From: Histidinibacterium lentulum
GTDB lineage: Bacteria > Pseudomonadota > Alphaproteobacteria > Rhodobacterales > Rhodobacteraceae
Assembly: GCF_003789055.1 (NCBI RefSeq)
Contig: NZ_ML119081.1
Location: 1-64,000 of the forward strand
Direction of reading: 5' to 3'
Length of the DNA: 64,000 nucleotides
This document shows positions 51,073 through 59,842 of this stretch, piece after piece. The position numbers and the translations under genes are program-made. Each line of letters opens with the position of its first letter. The stretch's first letter is position 1. Below the pieces are notes generated by a model, which was given only the letters and a program-made list of their open reading frames with translations, had not been told where the DNA came from and ran no database searches.

Positions 51073-51960
51073 TTAGCGAGCCAGAGGCTCGGTCGCCGCG
51101 GCGATTTCGCGGCACGTCTCGTCGTCCAGCGGCAGGATTGGGCGGGGAGGGTCGCAGTCGGTCAGGCCCATCTGCCGCGCCATCGCATAAACCACCCGCA
51201 GCGAGCCATGGGCTTTGAAGAGCGCCCAGAGCGGGGCAAGCTCTTCATCAATCCGGCGGGCCTCCGCCGCATTGCCTGCCATCGCCGCCGCAGTCAGCCG
51301 CAATGCGATCTCGGGGAGGATCCCGCCAATCACGCTATACCACGTATTTGCACCAGCCAGCAGCGCCTCGGCGCAGCCCCAGTCCCCGCTGTAGCCAATG
51401 GCAAAGTCTGCAGGCAGCGTGCTGCGCAGCCGGGCCAGATCGCTGGCGAGACTGCCTTGCGCGGGCAACGGCATCTTGATTGCAGCGATCCGGGGTACCT
51501 GCGCCAGTCGCTGTATTAGCGCGACGTCGAAGTTGAAATGCGTGGTGCTGGGATTGTTGTAAATGCACAGCGGCAGATCGCTTGCGGTCGCAACGGCGCT
51601 GTAATGGGCGTAGGCCTCATCCTGAGTCAGAGGCGTGTAGCTGACCGCAGGCAGCAGCACAGCATTTGCACCAGCCTCCGCCGCATCGCGGGCCAATGCA
51701 CAGGCCTCGTCGGTGCGCAGCGCTCCGACCCCAACCATCAGCGACACACTGCTGCCCAGCACATCAGCCGCCACAGACACCGCCCGGCGTCGTTCTGCGC
51801 GCGTCAGATACGCGAATGTGCCGGTGCTGCCTAGCAGGCCCACCGAACCAAGATCGGGTCGCCGCAACTGCTCCAGCACCCGAACAAGCGCGTCGGTCTG
51901 CACGCGCCCGTCCCCGGTAGCCGGCGTGATTGGAAAGGCGGACAGACCAGTAAAGTTCAT
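51073..51960 (-). CDS. Dihydrodipicolinate synthase (DapA)-family protein, cargo in the tail block
   Basis: A 295-residue (beta/alpha)8 aldolase of the DapA/NAL family. The Schiff-base Lys is visible in IAAIKMPLP (about 162), the catalytic Tyr in CIYNNPSTT (about 134), and the GTFAYL and SYTPLT loops are present. These enzymes make or cleave keto acids. It is in antisense orientation between two conserved tail-tip genes and ends 10 bp from DUF2163, so it was probably inserted as a metabolic cargo gene. Up to about 70 bp upstream of its start also look foreign. Confidence 0.85.
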   Translation of the reverse strand: MNFTGLSAFPITPATGDGRVQTDALVRVLEQLRRPDLGSVGLLGSTGTFAYLTRAERRRAVSVAADVLGSSVSLMVGVGALRTDEACALARDAAEAGANAVLLPAVSYTPLTQDEAYAHYSAVATASDLPLCIYNNPSTTHFNFDVALIQRLAQVPRIAAIKMPLPAQGSLASDLARLRSTLPADFAIGYSGDWGCAEALLAGANTWYSVIGGILPEIALRLTAAAMAGNAAEARRIDEELAPLWALFKAHGSLRVVYAMARQMGLTDCDPPRPILPLDDETCREIAAATEPLAR

Positions 51961-51993
51961 CTCGATAGCCCTCAAGGCACGGTAGTCAAACCC

Positions 51994-52482
51994 ATGGTGA
52001 CGCCACAAATCCCTCGGAATGGCAAGGCGCCCCCCACGGCGGCACCCAAGGCTGCAGCTAATCCTGACCGAGTAATCCCGGTTGCGCGCGCGTGGCTCGG
52101 CACACCGTACCACGACCAAGCCAGCCTGTGCGGCGTCGGCTGCGACTGCCTTGGGCTGGCCCGGGGCGTCTGGCGCGAGGTCGTCGGCCCAGAGCCATTC
52201 CCGATCCCGCCCTACAGCCGCGACTGGGGCGAGACCGGTCCGTGCGAGGTTCTGGCCGAGGGCGCACGCCGGATGATGATCGAGGTGTCGCCCGCCGAGG
52301 CAGGCCCCGGCGCGCTGGTCCTCTTCCGCATGAAGCCCCGCGCCATCGCCAAGCATGTCGGGATCCTGACCGGGCCCGACAGCTTCCTCCATGCCTACGA
52401 GCGGCTCGGCGTCATCGAGGAACCGCTGACGCAATCCTGGCGACGGCGCATCGCCTTCGCCTTCCTGTTCCCGCAACGCTGA
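51994..52482 (+). CDS. NlpC/P60 tail-tip peptidase
   Basis: A 162-residue NlpC/P60 cysteine peptidase: WLGTPYHDQAS near residue 35, catalytic Cys in GVGCDCLGLARG (about 48-52) and His in AIAKHVGILTG (about 113). It cleaves peptidoglycan during entry. The N-terminal 20-25 residues (APPTAAPKAAANPD) do not look like the family and the ATG at 51994 lacks a clear ribosome site, so the 5' end may have been rebuilt by insertion of the DapA-like gene. Confidence 0.88.
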   Translation: MVTPQIPRNGKAPPTAAPKAAANPDRVIPVARAWLGTPYHDQASLCGVGCDCLGLARGVWREVVGPEPFPIPPYSRDWGETGPCEVLAEGARRMMIEVSPAEAGPGALVLFRMKPRAIAKHVGILTGPDSFLHAYERLGVIEEPLTQSWRRRIAFAFLFPQR

Positions 52483-52491
52483 GACCCCGAC

Positions 52492-55400
52492 ATGGCCACC
52501 CTCGTTCTCGGTGCCGCTGGCGCCGCCATTGGCGGTTCGATCGGCGGCGCGATCCTCGGCGTCAGCGCCGCCACCATCGGCGGCTTCATCGGCTCCACCG
52601 TCGGCTCGGTCGTGGACAGCTGGATCATCTCATCACTGGCGCCGACCCAGCGGATCGAGGGCGCGCGGCTCGACACGCTGCGCATCACCTCGGCCACCGA
52701 GGGCGCGGTCATCCCGCGGCTCTACGGCCGGATGCGGATGGGCGGCAACATCATCTGGGCGACGGATTTCCGCGAGGAGACGAAGACCACCACGCAGGGT
52801 GGCGGAAAGGGCGGCGGGGGCGGCAAGGTCAAGACGACCGAGTATCTGTACTACGCCTCTTTTGCCGTGGCGCTCTGCGAGGGGCCGATCACCGGCATCG
52901 GCCGCATCTGGGCCGACGGCAAGCCGATGGACCTCTCCGGCGTCACCTGGCGCTGGTATCCGGGCGACGAGGCACAGACCGCTGACCCGTTCATCGCCGC
53001 GAGGATGGGCGCGGCCAGCACGCCGGCCTATCGCGGCACGGCCTATGTCGTCTTCGAGGAACTGGCGCTGTCCACCTACGGCAACCGGTTGCCGCAACTG
53101 TCGTTCGAGGTGTTCCGGCCGCTGGCCGATCCCGACACCGCCGAAGGGCTGACCCGCGCCGTCACCATGATCCCTGCCTCGGGCGAGTTCACCTACGCCA
53201 CGCAGGCCATCCGCAAGACCGATGGTGGCGCGACGGTGCCCGAGAACCTGAACGCGCTGGCCGACTCCACCGACATGGTCGAAGCGCTCGATCGCCTGCA
53301 GGCGATGGCGCCAGCGGTCGAGAGCGTCAGCCTCGTCGTCGCCTGGTTCGGCGACGACCTGCGCGCGGGATCGTGCAAGGTGCGGCCGGGCGTCGAGGTG
53401 TCCGCCAAGTCGACCACGCCCGCCAGCTGGTCGGTGAATGGCGTCAGCCGCGCCAGCGCCTTCCTCGTCAGCCGCGACGATCAGGACCGCCCCGTCTATG
53501 GCGGCACGCCGTCGGACTTCGCGGTGGTGCAGGCGATCCAGGAGATGAAGGCGCGCGGGCTGCGGGTCACCTTCTATCCCTTCATCCTGATGGACGTGCC
53601 GCCCGGCAACACCCTGCCGAACCCGTATTCCGACAACTCCGCCGGGACGGGCCAGCCCGCCTTTCCCTGGCGCGGCCGGATCACCTGTTCGCCCGCGGCC
53701 GGTTTCGCCGGGACGGTGGACAAGACCGCCACGGCCGCAAGCCAGGTCGCGGCGCTGTTCGGTGCGGCCACGCCCGCCAGCTTCAGCGTGGCGGGACAGT
53801 CGGTTTCGTGGACCGGGCCTGCGGGCGATTGGGGTCTGCGCCGCATGGTGCTGCACTACGCCCATCTCTGCGCGGCGGCGGGCGGGGTCGATGCGTTCCT
53901 GATCGGCACCGAGATGCCCGGGCTCACGACGATCCGCTCGGGCGCCAGTACCTATCCGGCGGTGCAGGCCTATCGGGACCTGCTCGCGGATGTCCGCTCG
54001 ATCCTCGGTGCCGGGACGAAGATCGGATACGCGGCGGACTGGTCGGAATACTTTGGCCACCAGCCGGGCGACGGCTCGAGCGACGTGTTCTTCCACCTCG
54101 ATCCGCTCTGGGCCGATCCGGAGATCGATTTCGTCGGGATCGACAACTATATGCCGCTCTCCGACTGGCGTGACGGGTTCGAGCATCTCGACGCGGCCGA
54201 GGGCTGGCCCGCCATCTACGACCGGGCCTACCTGCAGGGGAACATCGCGGGCGGCGAAGGTTTCGACTGGTTCTACGCCAGCGCGGCGGATCGGTCGGCG
54301 CAGGTTCGGACAGCCATCACGGACGGCGCGGCGGGCAAGCCGTGGGTCTTCCGCTACAAGGATCTGCGCGCCTGGTGGTCGAACACGCATTACGACCGCC
54401 CGGGCGGAGTCGAGAGCGCGACACCGACGGCGTGGGCGCCGCAGTCCAAGCCGATCTGGTTCACCGAGCTGGGCTGCCCGGCCATCGACCGTGGCACCAA
54501 CCAGCCGAACGTCTTCTTCGATCCGAAGTCGTCCGAGAGTTTCACGCCACATTTCTCGCGGGGCTGGCGGGATGACGCCATTCAGCGGGCCTATCTGGAG
54601 GCAACGTACCTCTGGTGGGGCACCGCGGCGAACAACCCTGTTTCCTCAGTCTACGGCGGCCGCATGGTGCACGCCCCCGAATGCGCCGCCTGGACCTGGG
54701 ACGCGCGGCCGTACCCATTCTTTCCGGCGCTGACCGACGTCTGGACAGACGGGGCGAACTGGCGGCTCGGCCATTGGCTGACGGGGCGGCTCGGCGCGGT
54801 GTCGCTGGCCGCACTGGTCCGCCATCTCTGCCAGCGGGCGGGGCTCCCCGAGGATCGCATCGACGTCACCGGCCTCTGGGGCGCGGTCGAGGGCTACGCC
54901 ATCACGGCGCTGGAAAGCCCGCGCGCCTCGATCACCACGCTGTCGCGCCATTTCGGCTTCGACGCGGTGGAGACCGAGGGAGTGATCCGCTTCGTGATGC
55001 GCGGCCGGGCCTCGGTCGTCACCCTCGGGCCAGACGATCTGGTGGCCCCCCGCGAGGGCGACGTGCTGGAGCTGACCCGCGGCCAGGAGACGGAACTGCC
55101 GCAGGCGTTGAAGTGGCAGGTCGCCCGCGCCGATGAGGACTACGACGCGGCCCTCGTCGAGGCGCGGCGCATCACGGTGGACACGACGCGCATTGCGTCC
55201 GAGTCCTTCCAGATGGCGGTGCCGCCCGAGGAGGCCGAGCGGCGCTGCCGCCGCGCGCTGATGGAGGCGTGGGTGGGGCGCGAGACCGCGGCGTTCCGTC
55301 TGCCGCCCTCGCGCCTCGCGCTCGATCCGGCCGACGCGATCCGGCTGGAGCATGACGGGCGGCTGGTCGATCTGCGGCTGGTCTCCATCGCCGACTCGGA

Positions 55401-56457
55401 GGCGCGCGGGATCGAGGCGGTCCGCCAGGACCGGGCGACCTACGATCTGCCACCCGGCGATCCCCGCGCAGCGTCGCTGACGCGCGCCGTCGTGTTCGGC
55501 GCGCCGGATGCGGTGCTGATGGATCTGCCGCAGCTGACCGAGGACCAGCCCGCGCATCGGCCGCTGGTCGCCGCCCATGCGGTTCCCTGGCCCGGCGAGG
55601 TGGCGGTGTTCCGCAGCCCCTCGACCGATGGCTTCGAACTGCTGACCACGTTTGGCAGCCGCGCCCGGATCGGGGCGTTGGCCTCGAATTTCTACGCGGG
55701 GCCCACCTCGCGCTTCGACCTCGGCAATGCGCTGGTGGTCGATCTGCTGACCGGCACGCTGGAGAGCGTCACGGATCTCACCCTGTTCGGCGGGGCGAAC
55801 GCGCTGGCCGTGGAAACCGCGCCGGGGGTCTGGGAGATCGTGCAGGCGGGCGCGGCGGAGCTGCTGGCGCCGGGTCGATACCGCCTGACACGCCTGCTGC
55901 GCGGCCAGCGCGGGACCGAGGGCGCCATGGGCAACCCGGCTCCGGCAGGCGCGCGGGTCGTCGTGCTCGACGACAGCCTCGCGTCGCTGCCGATCGCCGA
56001 GGCCGATCTCGGCATCCCGTGGAACTGGCGCGTCGGCCCGGCGAGCCGTCCGGTCAGCGACGAGACCTATGTGGCGCAGGCCTTCGCGCCCGAGGGTGTC
56101 GGGCTGCGGCCGTTTTCTGTGGCCCATGTCGAACAGCCGTGGCGCAAGGCGCGCAGTCCCGGCGATCTGACGATCCGCTGGACACGCCGGTCCCGCGCGC
56201 TCTCGGCCGACAGCTGGGGCGGGCTCGAGGTGCCGCTGGCCGAGGAGCTCGAAGCCTACGAGGTCGAGATTCTCGACGGCGCCACATTGAAGCGGGTGCT
56301 GAGCACCGCCACCACCAGCGCGGTCTACACGGCCGCCCACCAGACCGCCGACTGGGGCGGGCCGCTCGGGCCCGGCGACACGCTCGACATCCGCATCCAT
56401 CAGCTCTCCGCCCTTGTCGGGCGGGGTGCGCCCAAGGCTGTAACGCTGAGCTTCTGA
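52492..56457 (+). CDS. Multidomain baseplate/host-specificity protein with TIM-barrel (GTA-type)
   Basis: A 1321-residue tail-tip protein. A hydrophobic Gly-rich N-terminus (AAGAAIGGSIGGAILGVSAA) is followed by a glycoside-hydrolase-like TIM-barrel region (SEYFGHQPGDGSSDVFFHL, then FVGIDNYMPLSDW and WFTELGCPAIDRG, about 500-660) and a phage-tail domain (GTEGAMGNPAPAGARVV). It matches the GTA hub/host-recognition protein. It reaches the receptor and may bind or cut surface glycans. Confidence 0.92.
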   Translation: MATLVLGAAGAAIGGSIGGAILGVSAATIGGFIGSTVGSVVDSWIISSLAPTQRIEGARLDTLRITSATEGAVIPRLYGRMRMGGNIIWATDFREETKTTTQGGGKGGGGGKVKTTEYLYYASFAVALCEGPITGIGRIWADGKPMDLSGVTWRWYPGDEAQTADPFIAARMGAASTPAYRGTAYVVFEELALSTYGNRLPQLSFEVFRPLADPDTAEGLTRAVTMIPASGEFTYATQAIRKTDGGATVPENLNALADSTDMVEALDRLQAMAPAVESVSLVVAWFGDDLRAGSCKVRPGVEVSAKSTTPASWSVNGVSRASAFLVSRDDQDRPVYGGTPSDFAVVQAIQEMKARGLRVTFYPFILMDVPPGNTLPNPYSDNSAGTGQPAFPWRGRITCSPAAGFAGTVDKTATAASQVAALFGAATPASFSVAGQSVSWTGPAGDWGLRRMVLHYAHLCAAAGGVDAFLIGTEMPGLTTIRSGASTYPAVQAYRDLLADVRSILGAGTKIGYAADWSEYFGHQPGDGSSDVFFHLDPLWADPEIDFVGIDNYMPLSDWRDGFEHLDAAEGWPAIYDRAYLQGNIAGGEGFDWFYASAADRSAQVRTAITDGAAGKPWVFRYKDLRAWWSNTHYDRPGGVESATPTAWAPQSKPIWFTELGCPAIDRGTNQPNVFFDPKSSESFTPHFSRGWRDDAIQRAYLEATYLWWGTAANNPVSSVYGGRMVHAPECAAWTWDARPYPFFPALTDVWTDGANWRLGHWLTGRLGAVSLAALVRHLCQRAGLPEDRIDVTGLWGAVEGYAITALESPRASITTLSRHFGFDAVETEGVIRFVMRGRASVVTLGPDDLVAPREGDVLELTRGQETELPQALKWQVARADEDYDAALVEARRITVDTTRIASESFQMAVPPEEAERRCRRALMEAWVGRETAAFRLPPSRLALDPADAIRLEHDGRLVDLRLVSIADSEARGIEAVRQDRATYDLPPGDPRAASLTRAVVFGAPDAVLMDLPQLTEDQPAHRPLVAAHAVPWPGEVAVFRSPSTDGFELLTTFGSRARIGALASNFYAGPTSRFDLGNALVVDLLTGTLESVTDLTLFGGANALAVETAPGVWEIVQAGAAELLAPGRYRLTRLLRGQRGTEGAMGNPAPAGARVVVLDDSLASLPIAEADLGIPWNWRVGPASRPVSDETYVAQAFAPEGVGLRPFSVAHVEQPWRKARSPGDLTIRWTRRSRALSADSWGGLEVPLAEELEAYEVEILDGATLKRVLSTATTSAVYTAAHQTADWGGPLGPGDTLDIRIHQLSALVGRGAPKAVTLSF

Positions 56458-56510
56458 GGTAGCGCAATGAGTTCTGGCACGGCGCGCGATCTACGTCGTA
56501 GGCTTGGGAC

Positions 56511-56891
56511 ATGCGCCCCGAGGACGAAGACTGGATTGCCGCCAAGCTTGCCAGAGTGATGGCCGTGGCCTGCGTGCGAAACACGCAGCTCGAAACCCTG
56601 CATGCCGGCCTCACGCCCGTTTCGCACACGGGTGATGGCAGCGACGTCATCGTGGAGGACGCCGCGGGCCGACGCATACCCTGGTCCGAGGTCTCGCGGA
56701 TCAATGACGACGAGATGCGCGCGTTGATGCGCGAGATCGTGGATCGCCTCTACACCTTTCATCTGCGGATCGACGATCCGGCTTTCCGGGCCGAGATCGA
56801 TCGCTGGGCCGCGATGACCGCAAAGTGGGACGCGCCGAAGCCCGATCCGGTGCTCTCGGCCATCCCAGCGGAGACGCCCGAACGCGGGTAG
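56511..56891 (+). CDS. Small hypothetical tail protein
   Basis: A 126-residue protein (EDEDWIAAKLARVMAVACVR, then FHLRIDDPAFRAEIDRWA). It lies between the baseplate gene and the fibre gene, but no family was recognised. It may be a fibre chaperone or adaptor by position. Confidence 0.65.
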   Translation: MRPEDEDWIAAKLARVMAVACVRNTQLETLHAGLTPVSHTGDGSDVIVEDAAGRRIPWSEVSRINDDEMRALMREIVDRLYTFHLRIDDPAFRAEIDRWAAMTAKWDAPKPDPVLSAIPAETPERG

Positions 56892-56921
56892 CCCGCCACC
56901 GCCGATCGCCGCGCCATTCTC

Positions 56922-56944
56922 CGCCGCCTGCCATGCAGGCGGCG
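56922..56944 (+). terminator. Strong hairpin before the fibre gene
   Basis: Arms CGCCGCCTGC (56922-56931) and GCAGGCGGCG (56935-56944) pair perfectly over 10 bp with a CAT loop, and the pyrimidine-rich TTCTTCGTTC follows. The structure is 22 bases before the fibre start. It fits a terminator or attenuator that lowers fibre expression. Confidence 0.55.
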
Positions 56945-56966
56945 TTCTTCGTTCTGGAGACCGCCC

Positions 56967-58043
56967 ATGTCCGACGCCACGACCCATCTCCTCCTGCCCT
57001 ACATCATGGCGGCGCAGGCCCAGAAGCATGTCACGCACAACGAGGCGCTGCGGCTGCTCGACGGGCTCGTCCAGCTCTCCGTTCTCGACCGGGACCTGAC
57101 CGCGCCGCCCGGCTCGCCCGCCGATGGCGACCGCTACATCGTCGGGTCGGGCGCGACCGGCGACTGGGCGGGCTGGGACCTGAACGTCGCGCTCTGGACG
57201 GACGGCGCGTGGCTGCGTCTGCCGCCTCGGAGCGGGTGGCGGTCATGGGTCGAGGACGAGGGACTGCTGCTGGTCTACGACGGCGCGGGCTGGGTCGGCA
57301 CCACACCGGCGGCATTGCAGAACCTGGCGCTCCTCGGGGTCGGCACGACGGCCGATACATCGAACCCGTTCTCAGCCAAGCTCAATGCCGCGCTCTGGAC
57401 CGCGAAGACCGTGGCCGAGGGCGGCACCGGCGATCTGTTCTACACCATGAACAAGGAGGCCGCCGCAGACGATCTCGGGCTGACCCTGCAGACCGGCTTC
57501 GTAACCAAGGCGCTGGTCGGGCTGTTCGGCTCCGACCGCTTTCGGCTCGCGGTCTCTGCTGACGGCAGCACCTTCTTCGACGGGCTCAGCGTCGACAACG
57601 CGAACGGCATCGTCGATCTGCCCCGGCTGCCGCGGTTCAAGGCGTACACCAACTACGACAACTACGTCGGAGTCGGCACCTGGACGAAGATCGGCCTCAA
57701 TAACACCGACTACAACGATCAAGGCGCGTTCGACGCCGCGAACAACCACTTCGTGGCCCCGGTGGACGGCACCTACCTCTTCGGCGCGACGCTGCTCTAC
57801 AAGATCAACGCCAGCGCCACGGCCCGCATGCGCGGGCGGCTGGTCCTGAACGGCACCACCGAAATCCGCGGCTCCCTCGGCGAAATCTCCGCCACCCATG
57901 TCTCGCTCGCCACCGCCATCTGGCTGCAGACCATGGTGCCCCTCACCGCGGGCGATACCGTCGAGCTCCAGGGGTATTTTCGGGTCGCGGACGGGTATTT
58001 CGCTGCCGATCACACGTCCCTCTGGGGCTGCAAGGTCGGCTGA
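56967..58043 (+). CDS. DUF2793 tail fibre protein with C1q-like tip
   Basis: A 358-residue protein. The N-terminal about 120 residues are DUF2793 (HLLLPYIMAAQAQKHVTHNE, then DGDRYIVGSGATGDWAGWD). The C-terminal about 130 residues resemble a C1q/TNF-like beta-sandwich (YNDQGAFDAANNHFVAPVDG, then GTYLFGATLLYKI), a frequent trimeric tip. It is probably the tail fibre that recognises the cell surface. Confidence 0.85.
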   Translation: MSDATTHLLLPYIMAAQAQKHVTHNEALRLLDGLVQLSVLDRDLTAPPGSPADGDRYIVGSGATGDWAGWDLNVALWTDGAWLRLPPRSGWRSWVEDEGLLLVYDGAGWVGTTPAALQNLALLGVGTTADTSNPFSAKLNAALWTAKTVAEGGTGDLFYTMNKEAAADDLGLTLQTGFVTKALVGLFGSDRFRLAVSADGSTFFDGLSVDNANGIVDLPRLPRFKAYTNYDNYVGVGTWTKIGLNNTDYNDQGAFDAANNHFVAPVDGTYLFGATLLYKINASATARMRGRLVLNGTTEIRGSLGEISATHVSLATAIWLQTMVPLTAGDTVELQGYFRVADGYFAADHTSLWGCKVG

Positions 58044-58062
58044 GCGGCGGAAGGAGGATCAG

Positions 58063-58350
58063 ATGACACCACCCCGATCCGAAGGCTTCGTGCGCATGCC
58101 CGACGCCGAGTTCGAAGCGATCCTGACCCGGGCGGCCGAGGAAGGCGCGAAGCGTGCGCTCGCCGATGTCGGCCTCGACGGCGACGAGGCCGCGCTCGAC
58201 ATCCGCGATCTGCGCTCCCTGGTCGACTGCATCCGTCTGGTGCGACGCACCGCCATGCAGACCGCCGTCCGCATGATTACCACCGGCGTCATGCTGGCGC
58301 TGCTCGCCGGCATCGCCATCAAGCTCAAGATCTTCGGCGGCAACCCGTAG
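58063..58350 (+). CDS. DUF6127-like membrane protein
   Basis: A 95-residue protein with a helical N-terminus (MPDAEFEAILTRAAEEGAKR) and a C-terminal membrane helix (ITTGVMLALLAGIAIKLKIF). It matches DUF6127 in length and layout. Placed just before the lysis genes with AGGAGG ahead of the ATG, it may be a holin-like or antiholin-like protein; this is an inference. Confidence 0.7.
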   Translation: MTPPRSEGFVRMPDAEFEAILTRAAEEGAKRALADVGLDGDEAALDIRDLRSLVDCIRLVRRTAMQTAVRMITTGVMLALLAGIAIKLKIFGGNP

Positions 58351-58383
58351 CCGCGCACATCCCCATTCATCAGCCCGCAATGA

Positions 58384-58485
58384 CCCGCCCTCGAGGCGGG
58401 GTGAGCCGTGGTCTGCCCGACAGGCAGACGGGAAGGTCCAGTGGACCTTCCCGAACGGCGAACGCACCGAGCCCCTGCGAGGGGC
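58384..58485 (+). ncRNA. Four tandem hairpins upstream of the endolysin gene
   Basis: Four perfect stems follow each other: CCCGCC/GGCGGG (58384-58400), GTCTGCC/GGCAGAC (58411-58429), GGGAAGGTCCA/TGGACCTTCCC (58430-58452, one-base loop) and GCCCCT/AGGGGC (58471-58485, loop GCG). The last is followed by a T-rich stretch, then GGAGG and the ATG at 58513. No frame here looks coding. It is probably a leader RNA controlling lysis gene expression, or an attenuator. Confidence 0.6.
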
Positions 58486-58512
58486 CGGAAACTTGTTTTT
58501 CGGAGGACCCCC

Positions 58513-59187
58513 ATGACGACGACCTTCCACCGCCATTGGCGCGACGTGCCGGAGAGCACCTGGCGCTGGCCGAATTTCAGCCCGGCCGAAATCGCCTGCC
58601 GGGGCACCGGCAAGCTGCTCATCAACGAACCCGCGCTCGACAAGCTGCAGGCGCTGCGCGACCGGCTTGGCAAGCCGCTGATCGTCCGCTCGGCCTATCG
58701 CAGTCCCGAGCACAACCGCGCCGTGGGCGGCGCCACCCGCTCGAAGCACCTCGACGGCGCCGCGTTCGACATCGCCATGGCGAACCACGACCCGGCGGCG
58801 TTCGAGGCGGCGGCGCGGGACGTCGGGTTCCTAGGCTTCGGCTTCTACCCGCGCTCGGGCTTCATGCATGTCGACCTTGGCCCCGCGCGGCAGTGGGGCG
58901 AGCGTTTCCCGGTACGGGCGACGGCATTTGCAGCTGAGACACCACCCGCGCGGGAGGTGCTGGCCGACAGCCGTACGATGAAAGGTGGCGGGGCGGCTGG
59001 CGTGGCGACGCTGGGTGCGGCCGGGATCGAGGTGGCGCAGAGCGTCCTGGCCGAGACCCAGACCGCCATCCTGCCGCTCGTGCCGTATCTCGACACCCTG
59101 CGCTGGGTGTTCATCGCCGTGGCGCTCGGCGGGATCGCGGCCACGATCTACGCGCGGCTCGACGATTGGAAACGGGGGCGGCGATGA
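58513..59187 (+). CDS. M15-type endolysin with C-terminal membrane helix
   Basis: A 224-residue D,D- or L,D-peptidase. The M15_3 zinc ligands are visible in YRSPEHNRAVGGATRSKHLD with the Asp in GAAFDIAM (about 75-86) and His in GFMHVDLG (about 117). The C-terminal about 90 residues carry a membrane helix (LRWVFIAVALGGIAATIYAR), unusual for plain endolysins, so it may be membrane-anchored before lysis. GGAGGACCCCC precedes the ATG. It overlaps the Rz-like gene (ATGA). Confidence 0.88.
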   Translation: MTTTFHRHWRDVPESTWRWPNFSPAEIACRGTGKLLINEPALDKLQALRDRLGKPLIVRSAYRSPEHNRAVGGATRSKHLDGAAFDIAMANHDPAAFEAAARDVGFLGFGFYPRSGFMHVDLGPARQWGERFPVRATAFAAETPPAREVLADSRTMKGGGAAGVATLGAAGIEVAQSVLAETQTAILPLVPYLDTLRWVFIAVALGGIAATIYARLDDWKRGRR

Positions 59188-59441
59188 TCGGCGCCTTGCT
59201 CGGCGGGATCGCCGCCAGCCCGTGGATGCGGTCGGCGCTGCGCTACGGCGCCATCGTCCTCGCCGTGCTCCTGTTCCTGCTTGCGCTTAGGCGGTCCGGC
59301 GAGCGCGCGGGGCGGCTGGCTGAACGCCTTACAACCACGGAGAAGGCCAATGACGTGCAACGCCAGATGCTGGAAGCGGCGGCTCGCCGTCCTCGCGATC
59401 GTTACGAGCTTGCTGAGCGGCTGCGCAACGGTCGGTTCTGA
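59184..59441 (+). CDS. Rz-like inner-membrane spanin (or holin)
   Basis: An 85-residue protein with an N-terminal membrane helix (YGAIVLAVLLFLLALRR) and a charged coiled-coil tail ([20 protein letters not shown]). A small lipoprotein gene lies nested within its 3' part in another frame, the hallmark of Rz/Rz1 pairs. The i-spanin spans the periplasm with its partner and disrupts the outer membrane. Confidence 0.7.
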   Translation: MIGALLGGIAASPWMRSALRYGAIVLAVLLFLLALRRSGERAGRLAERLTTTEKANDVQRQMLEAAARRPRDRYELAERLRNGRF

Positions 59442-59652
59442 GGGTGGAGCGTTGGGGGCCTGTCCGGCCGTTGTCGAGTACAGCCGGGAGTTCCAAGCGC
59501 GGGCGGCCGACGAACTGGCCCTGTTGCCGGAGCGGTCTGCCATCGCGGAGATGCTGGCGGACTATGCCGTGATGAGGGAACAGGCGAGGAGCGGATTACC
59601 GCCTCGATTCAGAGGGCTTTTGCGACAAAGCGCTCCGCATCTCCGACGGTAG
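59350..59652 (+). CDS. Rz1-like outer-membrane spanin lipoprotein
   Basis: A 100-residue lipoprotein starting at 59350, nested in the Rz-like gene. A signal peptide with lipobox LLSGC (Cys25) follows [15 protein letters not shown]. The C-terminal 15 residues ([14 protein letters not shown]) are encoded opposite the acyl carrier protein gene and are probably not native, so the prophage end may lie here. Confidence 0.7.
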   Translation: MTCNARCWKRRLAVLAIVTSLLSGCATVGSEGGALGACPAVVEYSREFQARAADELALLPERSAIAEMLADYAVMREQARSGLPPRFRGLLRQSAPHLRR

Positions 59653-59842
59653 CGATCGCCTCCACATCTTCATCGGATATCTCAATGCCGAATTCCTTTT
59701 CGAACGCCATAGCGAGTTCCACGGTATCCAGACTGTCCGCACCAAGGTCGTCTTTAAAGGACGTCTCGGGAACGAGTTTCGCGGCTTCCACGTCGAATTT
59801 CGACGCAAGAATCTTCCTGACGCGTTCCGGAATATCGCCCAT
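59609..59842 (-). CDS. acpP: Acyl carrier protein
   Basis: A 77-residue acyl carrier protein. The phosphopantetheine Ser is in [11 protein letters not shown] (about residue 36), and the usual helix pattern ([27 protein letters not shown]-like [16 protein letters not shown]) is intact. It carries acyl chains in fatty-acid synthesis. It lies convergent with the lysis genes and overlaps Rz1 by 44 bp, so it is probably host DNA at the right edge of the prophage. It could be a second copy beside the fab-cluster acpP. Confidence 0.85.
   Translation of the reverse strand: MGDIPERVRKILASKFDVEAAKLVPETSFKDDLGADSLDTVELAMAFEKEFGIEISDEDVEAIATVGDAERFVAKAL

Noticed and set aside
54646-56400. Minus-strand frame opposite the baseplate gene
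   Set aside because: Antisense shadow in GC-rich DNA; no start signal or known domain.
45541-56457. Gene transfer agent instead of a prophage
   Set aside because: Tail-tip genes are GTA-like, but the locus also has an integrase, CI-like repressor, replication genes, GpA terminase and a lysis cassette, which fits a complete phage.
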